A stretch of DNA of 41,869 nucleotides from a virus, in the IMG/VR virus record IMGVR_UViG_3300029813_000324, positions 1-41,869 of that record. One strand, written 5' to 3'. The position numbers were made by a program, and so were the translations under genes. Shown here piece after piece: positions 7,412 to 15,333 of the stretch (positions are counted from its first letter, which is position 1; each line of letters starts with the position of its first letter). The notes beneath the pieces are model-generated. The model was given only the letters and a program-made list of their open reading frames with translations, did not search any database and was not told the DNA's origin.

Positions 7412-7684
7412 TTATATTTCAGGTTTTTCTATTTCTTTAGCATCCTCTGTTATTTCATTCTTTAATGTATCTGCTTTAGTCTGAAGTCTTGCAATATTTT
7501 GATTAATAAGTACAATTGTTAGATTTTTATCAGCAACGATGTTTTTTAGCATATTTATTTTTTTTGAAGTCGTTTCGATTTCTTCGAGTTTTTTAGTGAT
7601 TTCACGTTTAACTTCGCTACTTTTTATATCGAGTACTTCGTTTAAGAAATCTTTCGTCTCCATTTCTTCGATGTTTTTTTCCAT
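7412..7684 (-). CDS. Small coiled-coil protein, 90 aa
   Basis: The start at 7684 has GGAGGA 8 to 9 bases upstream, a strong ribosome site. The whole sequence is heptad-like helix (FLNEVLDIKSSEVKREI, KLEEIETTSKKINMLKNIV, ARLQTKADTLKNEI) with an acidic end. There is no known motif. It could be a second scaffold-associated or tail-assembly factor. It is first in the Alba-scaffold-cement-capsid series after a likely promoter. Confidence 0.55.
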   Translation of the reverse strand: MEKNIEEMETKDFLNEVLDIKSSEVKREITKKLEEIETTSKKINMLKNIVADKNLTIVLINQNIARLQTKADTLKNEITEDAKEIEKPEI

Positions 7685-7699
7685 TATGTGATTCCTCCA

Positions 7700-7760
7700 T
7701 TTATATATAGTATTAGATTGAAAATCATTTTATTATATTTAGGTATGTTTATTTATAATT
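7700..7760 (-). promoter_or_regulatory. Candidate archaeal promoter ahead of the capsid operon
   Basis: The 130-base gap 7685-7814 holds no gene. On the minus strand it contains TTATAAATAAA (7748-7758), a good archaeal TATA match. A transcription start near 7730 would give a leader of about 45 bases with the GGAGGA site. A second TATATATAA lies closer to the gene. The assignment is by pattern only. Confidence 0.35.
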
Positions 7761-7814
7761 GCTTTATTTTGATTGTAATTGCTTGTAGTTGTATAAAATT
7801 TCAATATAGAGAAT

Positions 7815-8423
7815 TTATTGCTTTGACCATTTTTCATAGAAGATTTCAATTGGATTACGATTTTGGTCTATGAATTTTGATGTTAGATGTTCAACTTTAA
7901 TATGACAAGATTTGCATAAGGTAATTAGATTATCAGGATGGTTATCTATTTTGATATGTCTTGGCATTATATGATGAACTTCAATCGAACGTTTCTTTCC
8001 ACAATATTGACAGATATATTTATCGCGTTTGCGAATCTTTATAGCATATTCTTTCCACTCTATCATCGTCATATTAAAACATTCTTCATATGATTTCCCA
8101 GAAATTCCACCTTTCCAATTCGGATGTAGTTCTCCTTTATGCATTTTACTCATCTTTTCTTTTGTATATTTGGTATGATGCTTCCCAGCCATTGGCTGGA
8201 TTTTTCGCAATTTTCTACTTTTACTCATTCGTAAACGAGTTTTCTTTGATGGGTATTTTTCTTTCTTTACGCACGAAGAACACAAATCATGATAACCATG
8301 TTTCGAGATTATTCTAATATTTCCACATTCGTTACAAAATACTAATATTTTCTTTTCAGAGCATGGTTTTAAATCCTTCGGATAGTATCCAAACCATCTA
8401 TATGTTCCTTGCTCTATAATCAT
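7815..8423 (-). CDS. HNH homing endonuclease with NUMOD3 motif
   Basis: The protein has 202 residues. The N-terminal segment (residues 8-51) has WFGYYPKDLKP and two cysteine pairs, C30-x2-C33 and C48-x2-C51, likely a small zinc finger. A NUMOD3-type DNA-binding motif follows (MSKMHKGELHPNWKGG, residues 91-106). The HNH domain has C138-x2-C141, HHI at 150-152, N165 and LCKSCH ending at residue 174, so catalytic and zinc residues are complete. Free-standing HNH genes of this type are mobile and target phage genes. It overlaps the start of the upstream protease fusion gene by 4 bases and is the intact relative of the relic at 2022-2232. Confidence 0.88.
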   Translation of the reverse strand: MIIEQGTYRWFGYYPKDLKPCSEKKILVFCNECGNIRIISKHGYHDLCSSCVKKEKYPSKKTRLRMSKSRKLRKIQPMAGKHHTKYTKEKMSKMHKGELHPNWKGGISGKSYEECFNMTMIEWKEYAIKIRKRDKYICQYCGKKRSIEVHHIMPRHIKIDNHPDNLITLCKSCHIKVEHLTSKFIDQNRNPIEIFYEKWSKQ

Positions 8424-9394
8424 TTCTTCTCCTTTGATAAGATTTCTAATGTTGTATTTTTATTAGCAGGGTTTGGTGTGAGACTTGTTTCGAGATAATA
8501 AGTACCACCCAATATTTCAGTTACACATTGATTTTCTTCATCACAAATTGTTTTAATATTCTTTTTTGGATCTTTTATTCCAAACTTTATGGAGAAGCTT
8601 TTCAGTTCACCAGATACAATTGTTTTAATTATCTTTTGTGCTATTGGCATATCATTTCTCAACTTAAATATTAAATATAATTTTGAGTTATCTATTAATG
8701 CACACCGATATTTTTTATAATCCATAATCAGAGAACCTATACAAGTTGAATTGTGACTATCAAACAATCCACGGAATTCTTGGGGGGTTTTCTTTATACT
8801 CTCCCATATCTGTTTCAAGGCTTTCGGTGTTATACGTTCTTGTTCCAAATCTTCGGATGTATCACTTACGATTCCTCCAATAATAAAATCTTTGCTTTTA
8901 CTCAACACTTCGAATTTCTCATCATCATTTTCTTCATCCAAACTCATCTTACGAATCGCTCTTTCATCATCTTTAGTCGGAACAATCGAAAAATTATACA
9001 TACTTACAAAATCAGTAAACGAACCACCTGCTCCACTATATGATATATGTAAATATTCTGAAACCAAATCATATTCTATATTAAAGTAATCAGCAAATGC
9101 ACGATATAATCTAAAATTCAAACTTTCTTTTATCTCCTCACTAAAATCATCACCACGAATTACAATATCAACATCATTGCCTTTTCCTCTGATAACTGTT
9201 CCACCAACCAAAAATACCATATCTCTGAGATGTGCAGGTTTATTAAAACATTCCAGAACATCTTCTAATCTAAATTCCATACCAGTTTTATGATTAGCAG
9301 ATGGAACAGAAAGTAAATCTTCATCTGAATTTAAATCGTATTCGTTTTCACCTTTTTCCGAAAGTTCTTTGATTTTATCTATTTGCATATTCAT
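8420..9394 (-). CDS. Nucleotidyltransferase domain fused to XkdF-like prohead protease
   Basis: The protein has 324 residues. Residues about 55-135 form a polymerase-beta-type nucleotidyltransferase: FLVGGTVIRGKGNDVDIVI gives the GG...RG...DxD signature (D74, D76), and a third acidic strand EYDLV (D109) fits the catalytic triad. Residues about 168-320 resemble XkdF/U35 prohead proteases: an IIGGIVSDTSEDLEQERIT strand set, His214 in DSHNS, Ser268 in LKSFSIKFG, and the closing ETSLTPNPANKNTTLEI that matches the family's E-x-S-L-x3-PAN end. The H-to-S spacing is 54 residues. Upstream of Alba and scaffold, it is well placed to process the prohead. A second protease candidate lies at 30259-30705. 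Confidence 0.7.
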   Translation of the reverse strand: MNMQIDKIKELSEKGENEYDLNSDEDLLSVPSANHKTGMEFRLEDVLECFNKPAHLRDMVFLVGGTVIRGKGNDVDIVIRGDDFSEEIKESLNFRLYRAFADYFNIEYDLVSEYLHISYSGAGGSFTDFVSMYNFSIVPTKDDERAIRKMSLDEENDDEKFEVLSKSKDFIIGGIVSDTSEDLEQERITPKALKQIWESIKKTPQEFRGLFDSHNSTCIGSLIMDYKKYRCALIDNSKLYLIFKLRNDMPIAQKIIKTIVSGELKSFSIKFGIKDPKKNIKTICDEENQCVTEILGGTYYLETSLTPNPANKNTTLEILSKEKK

Positions 9395-10121
9395 TAAAAA
9401 TCTTAGAATCTATAATATTATAATATTCCAAATTTAAAAAATCCCGCATTGCTAATCTGATATTTTCTCGATGAGTATTAGCTTTACTATTATTATATTT
9501 TCTATGTAACCATCTTGGAATTTCTATTACATTTTCATTATCGATGTGATGAAAATCAATAGAAGATAATATTTTATAATCTCTAAACGTTCCAATTAAA
9601 TGAAAGCCAAAATTTCGTCTCCTTCTTGCTTCAACTTTTGATTTAATCCCTTTTCCGCGTTTGATTTTTGAATATATCTTTTGTTTTACGCTGATAGTTT
9701 CTTTATTTGCTTTGTAATATTTCTTTTTTTCTTCTGATATTTGTTTAAAATTTGCCTTTCGATACACTTTTCTTTGTTTTGCGATTGTTTCTTTGTTTTT
9801 TAAATAATATTCTTTATCCGTTTCTTTCTTTCTTTCCGAATTGACTCTCGTCCATTTTCGTGTTTTCTCTCGATATTCATCTGCATGTTGTACATGATAA
9901 TTTTTATCATATATTCTTTTTTCTTCTTTATGTCCAATTCGATATTGTTCTTTTTGTTTTTCAGAATTTTTATAATATATACTTGAAGCAGATTTCAATC
10001 TCCATTGTTGTACCCCGTTTTTAGCGAAACCATTCTTAGCATAATCATGATTCGATAAATCTATATTCGTAGTAATATGAATTTGAGATTTTTTAATTGA
10101 TTCAAAAATCTTTTCTTTCAT
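9375..10121 (-). CDS. Repeat-type HNH/His-Me-finger-like nuclease, copy 4
   Basis: The protein has 248 residues. An N-terminal segment (NHDYAKNGFAKNGVQQWRLK) resembles NYDYARCGTSSEGTIRWILK in copy 5 and is probably a shared DNA-binding module. About seven basic 15-residue repeats follow (YRIGHKEEKRIYDKN and so on). The C-terminal core is FGFHLIG, IDFHHIDNENVIEIPRWLH and KYNNS, with the His pair intact. The start overlaps the stop of the upstream gene (TAATG) and the end overlaps the protease fusion gene. It is the most diverged member of the set at the core. Confidence 0.68.
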   Translation of the reverse strand: MKEKIFESIKKSQIHITTNIDLSNHDYAKNGFAKNGVQQWRLKSASSIYYKNSEKQKEQYRIGHKEEKRIYDKNYHVQHADEYREKTRKWTRVNSERKKETDKEYYLKNKETIAKQRKVYRKANFKQISEEKKKYYKANKETISVKQKIYSKIKRGKGIKSKVEARRRRNFGFHLIGTFRDYKILSSIDFHHIDNENVIEIPRWLHRKYNNSKANTHRENIRLAMRDFLNLEYYNIIDSKIFNEYANR

Positions 10122-10726
10122 TAGTTATGGTAGTGGAACCTAAAACCAACATCACACGATTTACTCGCATTTTCGCACCCTAGTCTATAATAAATAGTAG
10201 TATTAGCATTAATACCCAAACTTCGAGTTCTTATTTGTTGACAACTAACTGCTTTCCCAGCAGAAGGATTAATGAATCTGTGTTTAGCGATGCTAGTTTT
10301 ATTTGTTCCATATCCAATTTCTAATGAATATATTGCATCCGAACTATCTACATCCTCTATCAAAACACTCGTCATATGACACGTTCCATTTCCGACATCA
10401 GTTCGTGTTATCCAAGATAAAGATGACCAATTTATACCCGTTGAATTTATTTGAGTCCAATTCCCAAAATCTGTTATAGTAGCAGTTGAATATAACCGAC
10501 AACGATAACCTAATGGTGGCCATATATAACTTTCATGTGCTGCTTCTTCCATAAGATATACCGTATCATCGTATATTCCACTCGTATTGACTAATATAGA
10601 ATCTACAGTAGAATCAAGAATAGCAACATCATCTAAAATAGTAGATTGATTTGCAGAACTAGATATACCTGATGTGTTATCCCGAATTCCAGTTAATCTA
10701 TTAATTACCTGATTATAAAAAGTCAT
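10121..10726 (-). CDS. Virion surface/fibre-like protein, 201 aa
   Basis: The start ATG at 10726 is chosen because GGGAG precedes it and because the resulting N-terminus, MTFYNQVINRLT, matches the N-terminal peptides of the two upstream genes; a TTG at 10792 would add 22 unrelated residues. A helical or linker region with repeated NTSGI and ILDDVAILD segments is followed by a beta-rich C-terminal domain (IYSLEIGYGTNKTS, NTTIYYRLGCENASKSCDVGFRF) typical of trimeric phage fibre or head-decoration domains. The exact family is not recognised. Confidence 0.6.
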   Translation of the reverse strand: MTFYNQVINRLTGIRDNTSGISSSANQSTILDDVAILDSTVDSILVNTSGIYDDTVYLMEEAAHESYIWPPLGYRCRLYSTATITDFGNWTQINSTGINWSSLSWITRTDVGNGTCHMTSVLIEDVDSSDAIYSLEIGYGTNKTSIAKHRFINPSAGKAVSCQQIRTRSLGINANTTIYYRLGCENASKSCDVGFRFHYHN

Positions 10727-10737
10727 TTTTCTCCCAT

Positions 10738-10797
10738 TTAAGTAAAATTGTCTTCGATTTGTTTTAAGATTTCTAATATCTCTGAATACCAAGTCAT
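10738..10797 (-). CDS. Tiny 19-residue ORF with the MSWYS-type N-terminal peptide
   Basis: The ATG follows immediately after the stop of the upstream gene (TAAATG) and the frame encodes MTWYSEILEILKQIEDNFT. It is strikingly like the N-terminus of the upstream protein (MSWYSDLLERVK) and of the downstream one (MTFYNQVINRLT). It may be a stand-alone peptide, or the stump of a deleted virion protein that kept its N-terminal tag. Confidence 0.4.
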   Translation of the reverse strand: MTWYSEILEILKQIEDNFT

Positions 10798-11328
10798 TTA
10801 TACAATCTCACAATCCATCCAAACTATTCTTATCGACATATCTTTCGTTGCACCCCCCTTATTTGTCAACTGCACTAACACATTATGTCCGGGATCCCCG
10901 ATAGCCACTTCGGTATCCGCTGTTCCTCCACCAATGGAGTGAGGCCCCACTCCCCCCGGAATAAGAGTTTCATGCATTAAATTAGCGGAAGTAAAAATAT
11001 ATGAACCGTTATATTCTGTTCTAGCTACCGATGTTGTAGCTGAACCTGCATGCTTATTGATTTGAAATAAAGCCGTTCCTGTCGTATTAGTTACTACATC
11101 ACCGTAAAAATCGAGATACGCTTTACCCTCCGAAGCAGCTTCTAAGACAACCCAACACAGAGACTTTCCGCTATCGCCAGGATTAAATAATAGCATATTT
11201 AATGTACCATTATCAGCAACATCTTCTTGTCGAACAGAAGTACCAAATGTAATACCTTCTTGCTCCTCCCAATAAACATGGGATTTAGAATATTTTACTC
11301 TTTCTAATAAATCCGAGTACCAACTCAT
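10798..11328 (-). CDS. Virion surface protein, beta-rich, 176 aa
   Basis: The start has AAAAGGAAG upstream. After the amphipathic peptide MSWYSDLLERVKYSK comes one compact beta domain: VYWEEQEGITFGT, an SGKSLCWVVLEAASEGKAYL strand pair, TGTALFQINKHAGS, a glycine-rich loop HETLIPGGVGPHSIGGG, and a closing LVQLTNKGGATKDMSIRIVW. The pattern suggests a jelly-roll or lectin-like decoration or receptor-binding protein; this is inference. Base composition is richer in G+C than neighbouring genes. It is the first gene after the glycan island, behind its own likely promoter. Confidence 0.6.
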   Translation of the reverse strand: MSWYSDLLERVKYSKSHVYWEEQEGITFGTSVRQEDVADNGTLNMLLFNPGDSGKSLCWVVLEAASEGKAYLDFYGDVVTNTTGTALFQINKHAGSATTSVARTEYNGSYIFTSANLMHETLIPGGVGPHSIGGGTADTEVAIGDPGHNVLVQLTNKGGATKDMSIRIVWMDCEIV

Positions 11329-11524
11329 TTTATTTACTTCCTTTTGCCATTAAAGTCAAATGCATGTAATACCACCCTAACGAAATATATCTTATAAAAT
11401 CTTATTAATATTCCTTATATTTTGTTTGTGGTTATTGGAGATTGCTAAATCTTATGTGTAAAATTACCTTCCACAAAGTCGCACATTAATTCAAAAATTA
11501 AGTTCACAAGAAATTGAAATGCAA
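11329..11524 (-). promoter_or_regulatory. Gap with candidate promoter for the virion genes
   Basis: This 196-base gap between the glycan island and the virion block has no convincing gene. On the minus strand TTTTATAAG (11391-11399) is a TATA-like element about 65 bases before the next gene, and an 11-codon ORF (MHLTLMAKGSK) precedes the ribosome site. The evidence is weak. Confidence 0.3.
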
Positions 11525-11818
11525 TTAAAGATTCAAATCAGTAACGTTGATAGATTTATCGTCTATCCAAACATCATAAAATAATTTACCAATTTTTAAT
11601 TCGTGATATAAAACTTTCCATTCTGCCAATTGCTTTTCTGTTACTCTTCTCCAATTTATTCCACTTGTAGTTCCACGTGCAGTGTATATTATGATTGTAT
11701 GATTAGCTAAATACAAATCATTAACATAGCCTATAACATCCCAGTTTGGTTTAGCATCTTCGTAATTAGCATTATCTGTAAATGTGATTGTGTTATCTAA
11801 ATCAATAACATATATCAT
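11525..11818 (-). CDS. Small HAD-superfamily phosphatase
   Basis: The protein has 97 residues. Motif I is VIDLDNTI with nucleophile D6 and acid D8. Motif II is IIIYTARG. The acidic motif IV is DVWIDDKSI near the end. No cap domain is present, so it is a minimal HAD enzyme of the kind found in polysaccharide clusters, where such phosphatases remove phosphate from sugar phosphates. It is the last gene of the glycan island, starting 2 bases after the stop of the SDR gene. A plausible substrate is a heptose phosphate or nonulosonate phosphate made by the neighbouring enzymes; that is inference. Confidence 0.7.
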   Translation of the reverse strand: MIYVIDLDNTITFTDNANYEDAKPNWDVIGYVNDLYLANHTIIIYTARGTTSGINWRRVTEKQLAEWKVLYHELKIGKLFYDVWIDDKSINVTDLNL

Positions 11819-11820
11819 GA

Positions 11821-12654
11821 TTACCAGCTAGTCTTTCCACCATCTATAATTAAATTTGCACCTGTCATATACGAAGAAGCATCTGAACAAAGAAATACGA
11901 TAGCACCTTTGTATTCATCTACTATAGCCATTCGATTCATCGGAATCAAATTACTTAATTTCTTAACAAATTCTTCTGGTTGATTAGTATAAATTCCCGC
12001 AGGTGATAACGAATTAACGCGAATCCCTTTATCAGCCCAATAAACCGCAAGATATTTTGTCAATCCAATTAAACCGAATTTGGAAACAGAATAAGTAACT
12101 GGTTTAACTTGTTGTTTTTCTTCAGGGATATTTTCTTTTCTATAAACCCGTTGATCTGGTGCGATAACACCCAAATCAGATGCAATGTTCAATATAACAC
12201 CGTTCTTTCTTTTTGTCATTTCCGTTCCTATGATTTGACTACATAAGAATGCACCTGTCAAATTAACGGACAAATCATTATCCCAAGTTTCAAGTGAAAG
12301 TTCTTCAAATCTATCCCAAGTTCCTTCGTTTTCATTTTTCTCTATTTTGGGATTATGCGCTGCATTATTAATTAAAATATCAACTGTGCCATATGTGTCA
12401 ACTACTATTTCTAATAATTTCTTGATATCCGATATTTTAGTCACATCCGTTTCAATTCCAATCGAATCTATATCATAATCTTCACTAATCGATTGAGCTG
12501 CTTTTTCAGCTTTTTCCCCATGGATATCCGCTAATATAGGAATGGATCCTGCTTCTGCAAGAGCTCTTGCGTGTTGTATGCCTAACAATCCTGCACCACC
12601 TGTAATCAAACTAGTTCTTCCAGTCATATCAAATAAATCTTTTATATTGTTCAT
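11821..12654 (-). CDS. Short-chain dehydrogenase/reductase of glycan cluster (PtmA-like)
   Basis: The protein has 277 residues, a full-length classical SDR. The NAD(P)-binding TGGAGLLG is at residues 18-25, NNAA at 96-99, catalytic S159, and YSVSK gives Y188 and K192. The C-terminus closes with SYMTGANLIIDGGKTSW. This subgroup is common in flagellin and surface-sugar clusters next to NeuA- and NeuB-type genes (PtmA in Campylobacter), where its exact step is still poorly defined. The start overlaps the stop of the oxidoreductase gene (ATGA), so expression is coupled. Confidence 0.8.
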   Translation of the reverse strand: MNNIKDLFDMTGRTSLITGGAGLLGIQHARALAEAGSIPILADIHGEKAEKAAQSISEDYDIDSIGIETDVTKISDIKKLLEIVVDTYGTVDILINNAAHNPKIEKNENEGTWDRFEELSLETWDNDLSVNLTGAFLCSQIIGTEMTKRKNGVILNIASDLGVIAPDQRVYRKENIPEEKQQVKPVTYSVSKFGLIGLTKYLAVYWADKGIRVNSLSPAGIYTNQPEEFVKKLSNLIPMNRMAIVDEYKGAIVFLCSDASSYMTGANLIIDGGKTSW

Positions 12655-13691
12655 AATGTTACAAGTTCTTCCTTTTCTAATGATTCTTTTATAGCTAAAG
12701 CAATTTTTAGACTTTTAATTCCTTCTTCGATTGATACCATAGGTTTCATACGATTTGTGACACAATCGAAAAAATGGTCAATTTCATCTAGAAATATAGA
12801 ATTACGTTTAAGATAACCGAAATCGTATGTAAAACGATTAGCATCAACTTTTTCTACGATTACTTTCGAATTTACCAAGTCCATAGTTATTTTTCCCTTC
12901 TCTCCTATAACTTTACAATGTCGAGAAGAAGGATTTTGAATATAATCCATGTGTAATTGAATAGGTATCTTCGTTCCTTTGTATTTCACATCCATTAAAA
13001 CATCCGCTATATCTTCGACATCAATATCCAAATTACTCAAATGACCACCAAATGCCATTAACTTGTGTGGCATACCAAAAAGACTATAGAGATAATCAAT
13101 CTCATGAATTTGAGCTAAAACTACTCCACCACCAAGTTTTTCTTTAGATGCATATAAATGACGATAATCCTCATATTTATGAAATCCGGGTAAATAATCC
13201 CCTACTTCCGAATAAACTGAAAGAATGTTCCCGATACTTTCTGCTTCAATTAATTTTTGAAGCATTCGATAGCAAAGATGAAATCGCAATTGAAATCCAA
13301 CCATTCCTATTGTCTTATTTCTTTTGCATGTCGAAATCAATTCTTTTGCTCCTTTCATAGTATTAGAAAGAGGTTTTTCAATAAATAAATCACATCCTTT
13401 TTCTGCTATTCTTTGTGATACAGGAATATGTAAACTAGTTGGATTGCATACGAAAGCAACATCAGGAGATTCGGATAAAGCTTTATCTAAATTTCTATAT
13501 ACTTTAATAGAATAATCTTTAAGAAAATTAGTAGTTTTATCAATTGTTAAGTCAGTAGTAATCGTATCTTTTGAATTTCTTACTCGATACGCAATTACAT
13601 CTACTTCTTTACCAAACTTCTTATGAATGTTTCTAAGATGTCGTTGACCTATGCCACCTAATCCGATTATTAAGATTTTTAGTTTCTTCAT
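12651..13691 (-). CDS. Gfo/Idh/MocA-family sugar oxidoreductase
   Basis: The protein has 346 residues, the normal family length. The N-terminal Rossmann fold carries GLGGIGQRH (residues 10-18). The family signature FIEKPLS places the conserved EKP. The C-terminal domain includes GGGVVLAQIHEIDYLYSLFG with a likely active-site His. These enzymes oxidise or reduce sugar or nucleotide-sugar hydroxyls with NAD(P). Relatives occur in nonulosonic-acid and flagellar-glycan islands. Translation is coupled to both neighbours by 4-base overlaps. Confidence 0.82.
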   Translation of the reverse strand: MKKLKILIIGLGGIGQRHLRNIHKKFGKEVDVIAYRVRNSKDTITTDLTIDKTTNFLKDYSIKVYRNLDKALSESPDVAFVCNPTSLHIPVSQRIAEKGCDLFIEKPLSNTMKGAKELISTCKRNKTIGMVGFQLRFHLCYRMLQKLIEAESIGNILSVYSEVGDYLPGFHKYEDYRHLYASKEKLGGGVVLAQIHEIDYLYSLFGMPHKLMAFGGHLSNLDIDVEDIADVLMDVKYKGTKIPIQLHMDYIQNPSSRHCKVIGEKGKITMDLVNSKVIVEKVDANRFTYDFGYLKRNSIFLDEIDHFFDCVTNRMKPMVSIEEGIKSLKIALAIKESLEKEELVTL

Positions 13692-14506
13692 TTCAAATAG
13701 TTCTTTACGAATTTTAGATTCTTTTTAGCTAATTCCACTTCATTCCCTTTTCGTGCTGTTTGTAAAACAAATGGGCCTTTATAATTCACATTTTGTAATC
13801 CACGAAAACATTTAATAAAATCCGTATCACCTTCTCCCAATGGAACTGTTCCATCATTCAATAATCTGTCTTTGATATGAACAGTTGCTATTTTATTTCC
13901 ATAGATTTCCAATTCTTCCGAAGGACGAAAACCTCGTGAAGCACTATTGCCCATATCATAATTGATTTTTGCATTTTTGTGATGTGTTTGCATGAGGAAA
14001 TTATTGACTGAATATGGTGATAAGGATGTTTCGAAAGACAACGTTATATTTTCTTGATGAACATATCCCATTATAGGTCGAAATATTTCTATTATTTCAT
14101 CGAATTCTTTTTCATTTAGAATGGCAGAGTTGTCTTCCAAAGGAATTTCTAAATATTTAATACCTAAAATCGATAAATGATGAATTAATTCTTCGAGTAC
14201 ATCTAATCGAGTATCTAGTTCTTCACGAGAACATCGAACGAAAGGTTTTTCCATAAAGCAATCTGCACATACAATTTCAACACCAATGCCTGTTTTTTTA
14301 ATTATATCCTTTATTCGTGTGTATCCCTTTGATGTTATTAACGGATTATTATAAAAATTATCCGATTTGATTATCCAATCAATAAAGTCTAAACCCACTT
14401 CCTTTGCTTTATAGAATTCTTCCTCCCATGTACTCCAAGGGAATTTTTGAATTTCGTTATCGATTGGAAGAGATAATCTACCTTGCATAATTCCTATTTT
14501 GTTCAT
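13688..14506 (-). CDS. Sugar-phosphate isomerase/epimerase-like TIM barrel, copy 1
   Basis: The protein has 272 residues with the xylose-isomerase-like TIM-barrel pattern: MNKIGIMQGRLS start, LEIPLEDNSAI, SFETSLSP (E159), YDMGNSA (D184), ATVHIKDR (H210) and GEGDTDF. The fourth metal position, residue 249, is Gln (FVLQTAR), whereas its tandem paralogue has Glu there. Such enzymes epimerise or isomerise sugars using a divalent metal. It overlaps the oxidoreductase gene, and the pair with 14509-15333 arose by tandem duplication. The substrate is unknown. Confidence 0.75.
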   Translation of the reverse strand: MNKIGIMQGRLSLPIDNEIQKFPWSTWEEEFYKAKEVGLDFIDWIIKSDNFYNNPLITSKGYTRIKDIIKKTGIGVEIVCADCFMEKPFVRCSREELDTRLDVLEELIHHLSILGIKYLEIPLEDNSAILNEKEFDEIIEIFRPIMGYVHQENITLSFETSLSPYSVNNFLMQTHHKNAKINYDMGNSASRGFRPSEELEIYGNKIATVHIKDRLLNDGTVPLGEGDTDFIKCFRGLQNVNYKGPFVLQTARKGNEVELAKKNLKFVKNYLK

Positions 14507-14508
14507 GT

Positions 14509-15333
14509 TTATTGCATCCTTAAAAAATGTCTTATTAATGCTATATCATTTTTTATTGTTTTTTTGTTATAACGATTTTGTTTGCTTTCGATAATATATG
14601 AACCGCTATATCCTATTTCTTTAAATAACTTAAAACATAAAGAAAAATCTGTATCACCTTGACCTAAGAAGATAGATTGGCCATTTAAAACTCTATCTTT
14701 TATATGTATCATTATTATATCTTTTCCATACGAATCTAATTCGTCTATTGGATTGTATCCAATAGCAGCACTATTTCCAGTATCATAAACGATTTTAGCT
14801 GCAGGATGATTTAGCTTCGATAGAAAGAGATTAGTTTCAATTGGTGATAAGGAAGTTTCAAAAGCAAAACTAATTTTATATTGATAAGCATAATCTAATT
14901 TTGATTTAAAAATATTTATTATCTTTTCTAATTCTTTCTTATTTCTAATAGCAGAATTATCTAAAAACGGTATCTCTAAACATCGAATATTCAAATCATA
15001 TGCATTTTCAATTAGCATATCTAAGATATACAAACGCTCTTTTAATTCGCTACTAGAACATCTTAAAAATGGATGATTAATGAAATACTGAGCACAAAGA
15101 CTATCAATTTGAATTTTAGTTTCGGATACTATATTCTGTATTTCTTTTATGCCTTCTTTGCTAAGTATAGGATTTTGATATATACTATCTTCCATCATTA
15201 CCCAATCAATCGAATCTAATTCTAATTCTTTTGCTCTGAAAAATTCTTCTTTCCACGTAGATGATGGAAAAATTGGAGATTCGACATCGAAATGAGGTGA
15301 TAATCTACCTAGCATTATACCTATTTTATTCAT
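14509..15333 (-). CDS. Sugar-phosphate isomerase/epimerase-like TIM barrel, copy 2
   Basis: The protein has 274 residues and aligns with the downstream copy almost without gaps (MNKIGIMLGRLS, LEIPFLDNSAI, FETSLSP, YDTGNSA, IHIKDR, GQGDTDF). Metal-ligand candidates are E159, D184, H210 and E249, so the full set is present, unlike copy 1, which has Gln at 249. It starts within the last bases of the aminotransferase gene. Two diverged copies side by side suggest successive epimerisation steps or different substrates. Confidence 0.75.
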   Translation of the reverse strand: MNKIGIMLGRLSPHFDVESPIFPSSTWKEEFFRAKELELDSIDWVMMEDSIYQNPILSKEGIKEIQNIVSETKIQIDSLCAQYFINHPFLRCSSSELKERLYILDMLIENAYDLNIRCLEIPFLDNSAIRNKKELEKIINIFKSKLDYAYQYKISFAFETSLSPIETNLFLSKLNHPAAKIVYDTGNSAAIGYNPIDELDSYGKDIIMIHIKDRVLNGQSIFLGQGDTDFSLCFKLFKEIGYSGSYIIESKQNRYNKKTIKNDIALIRHFLRMQ

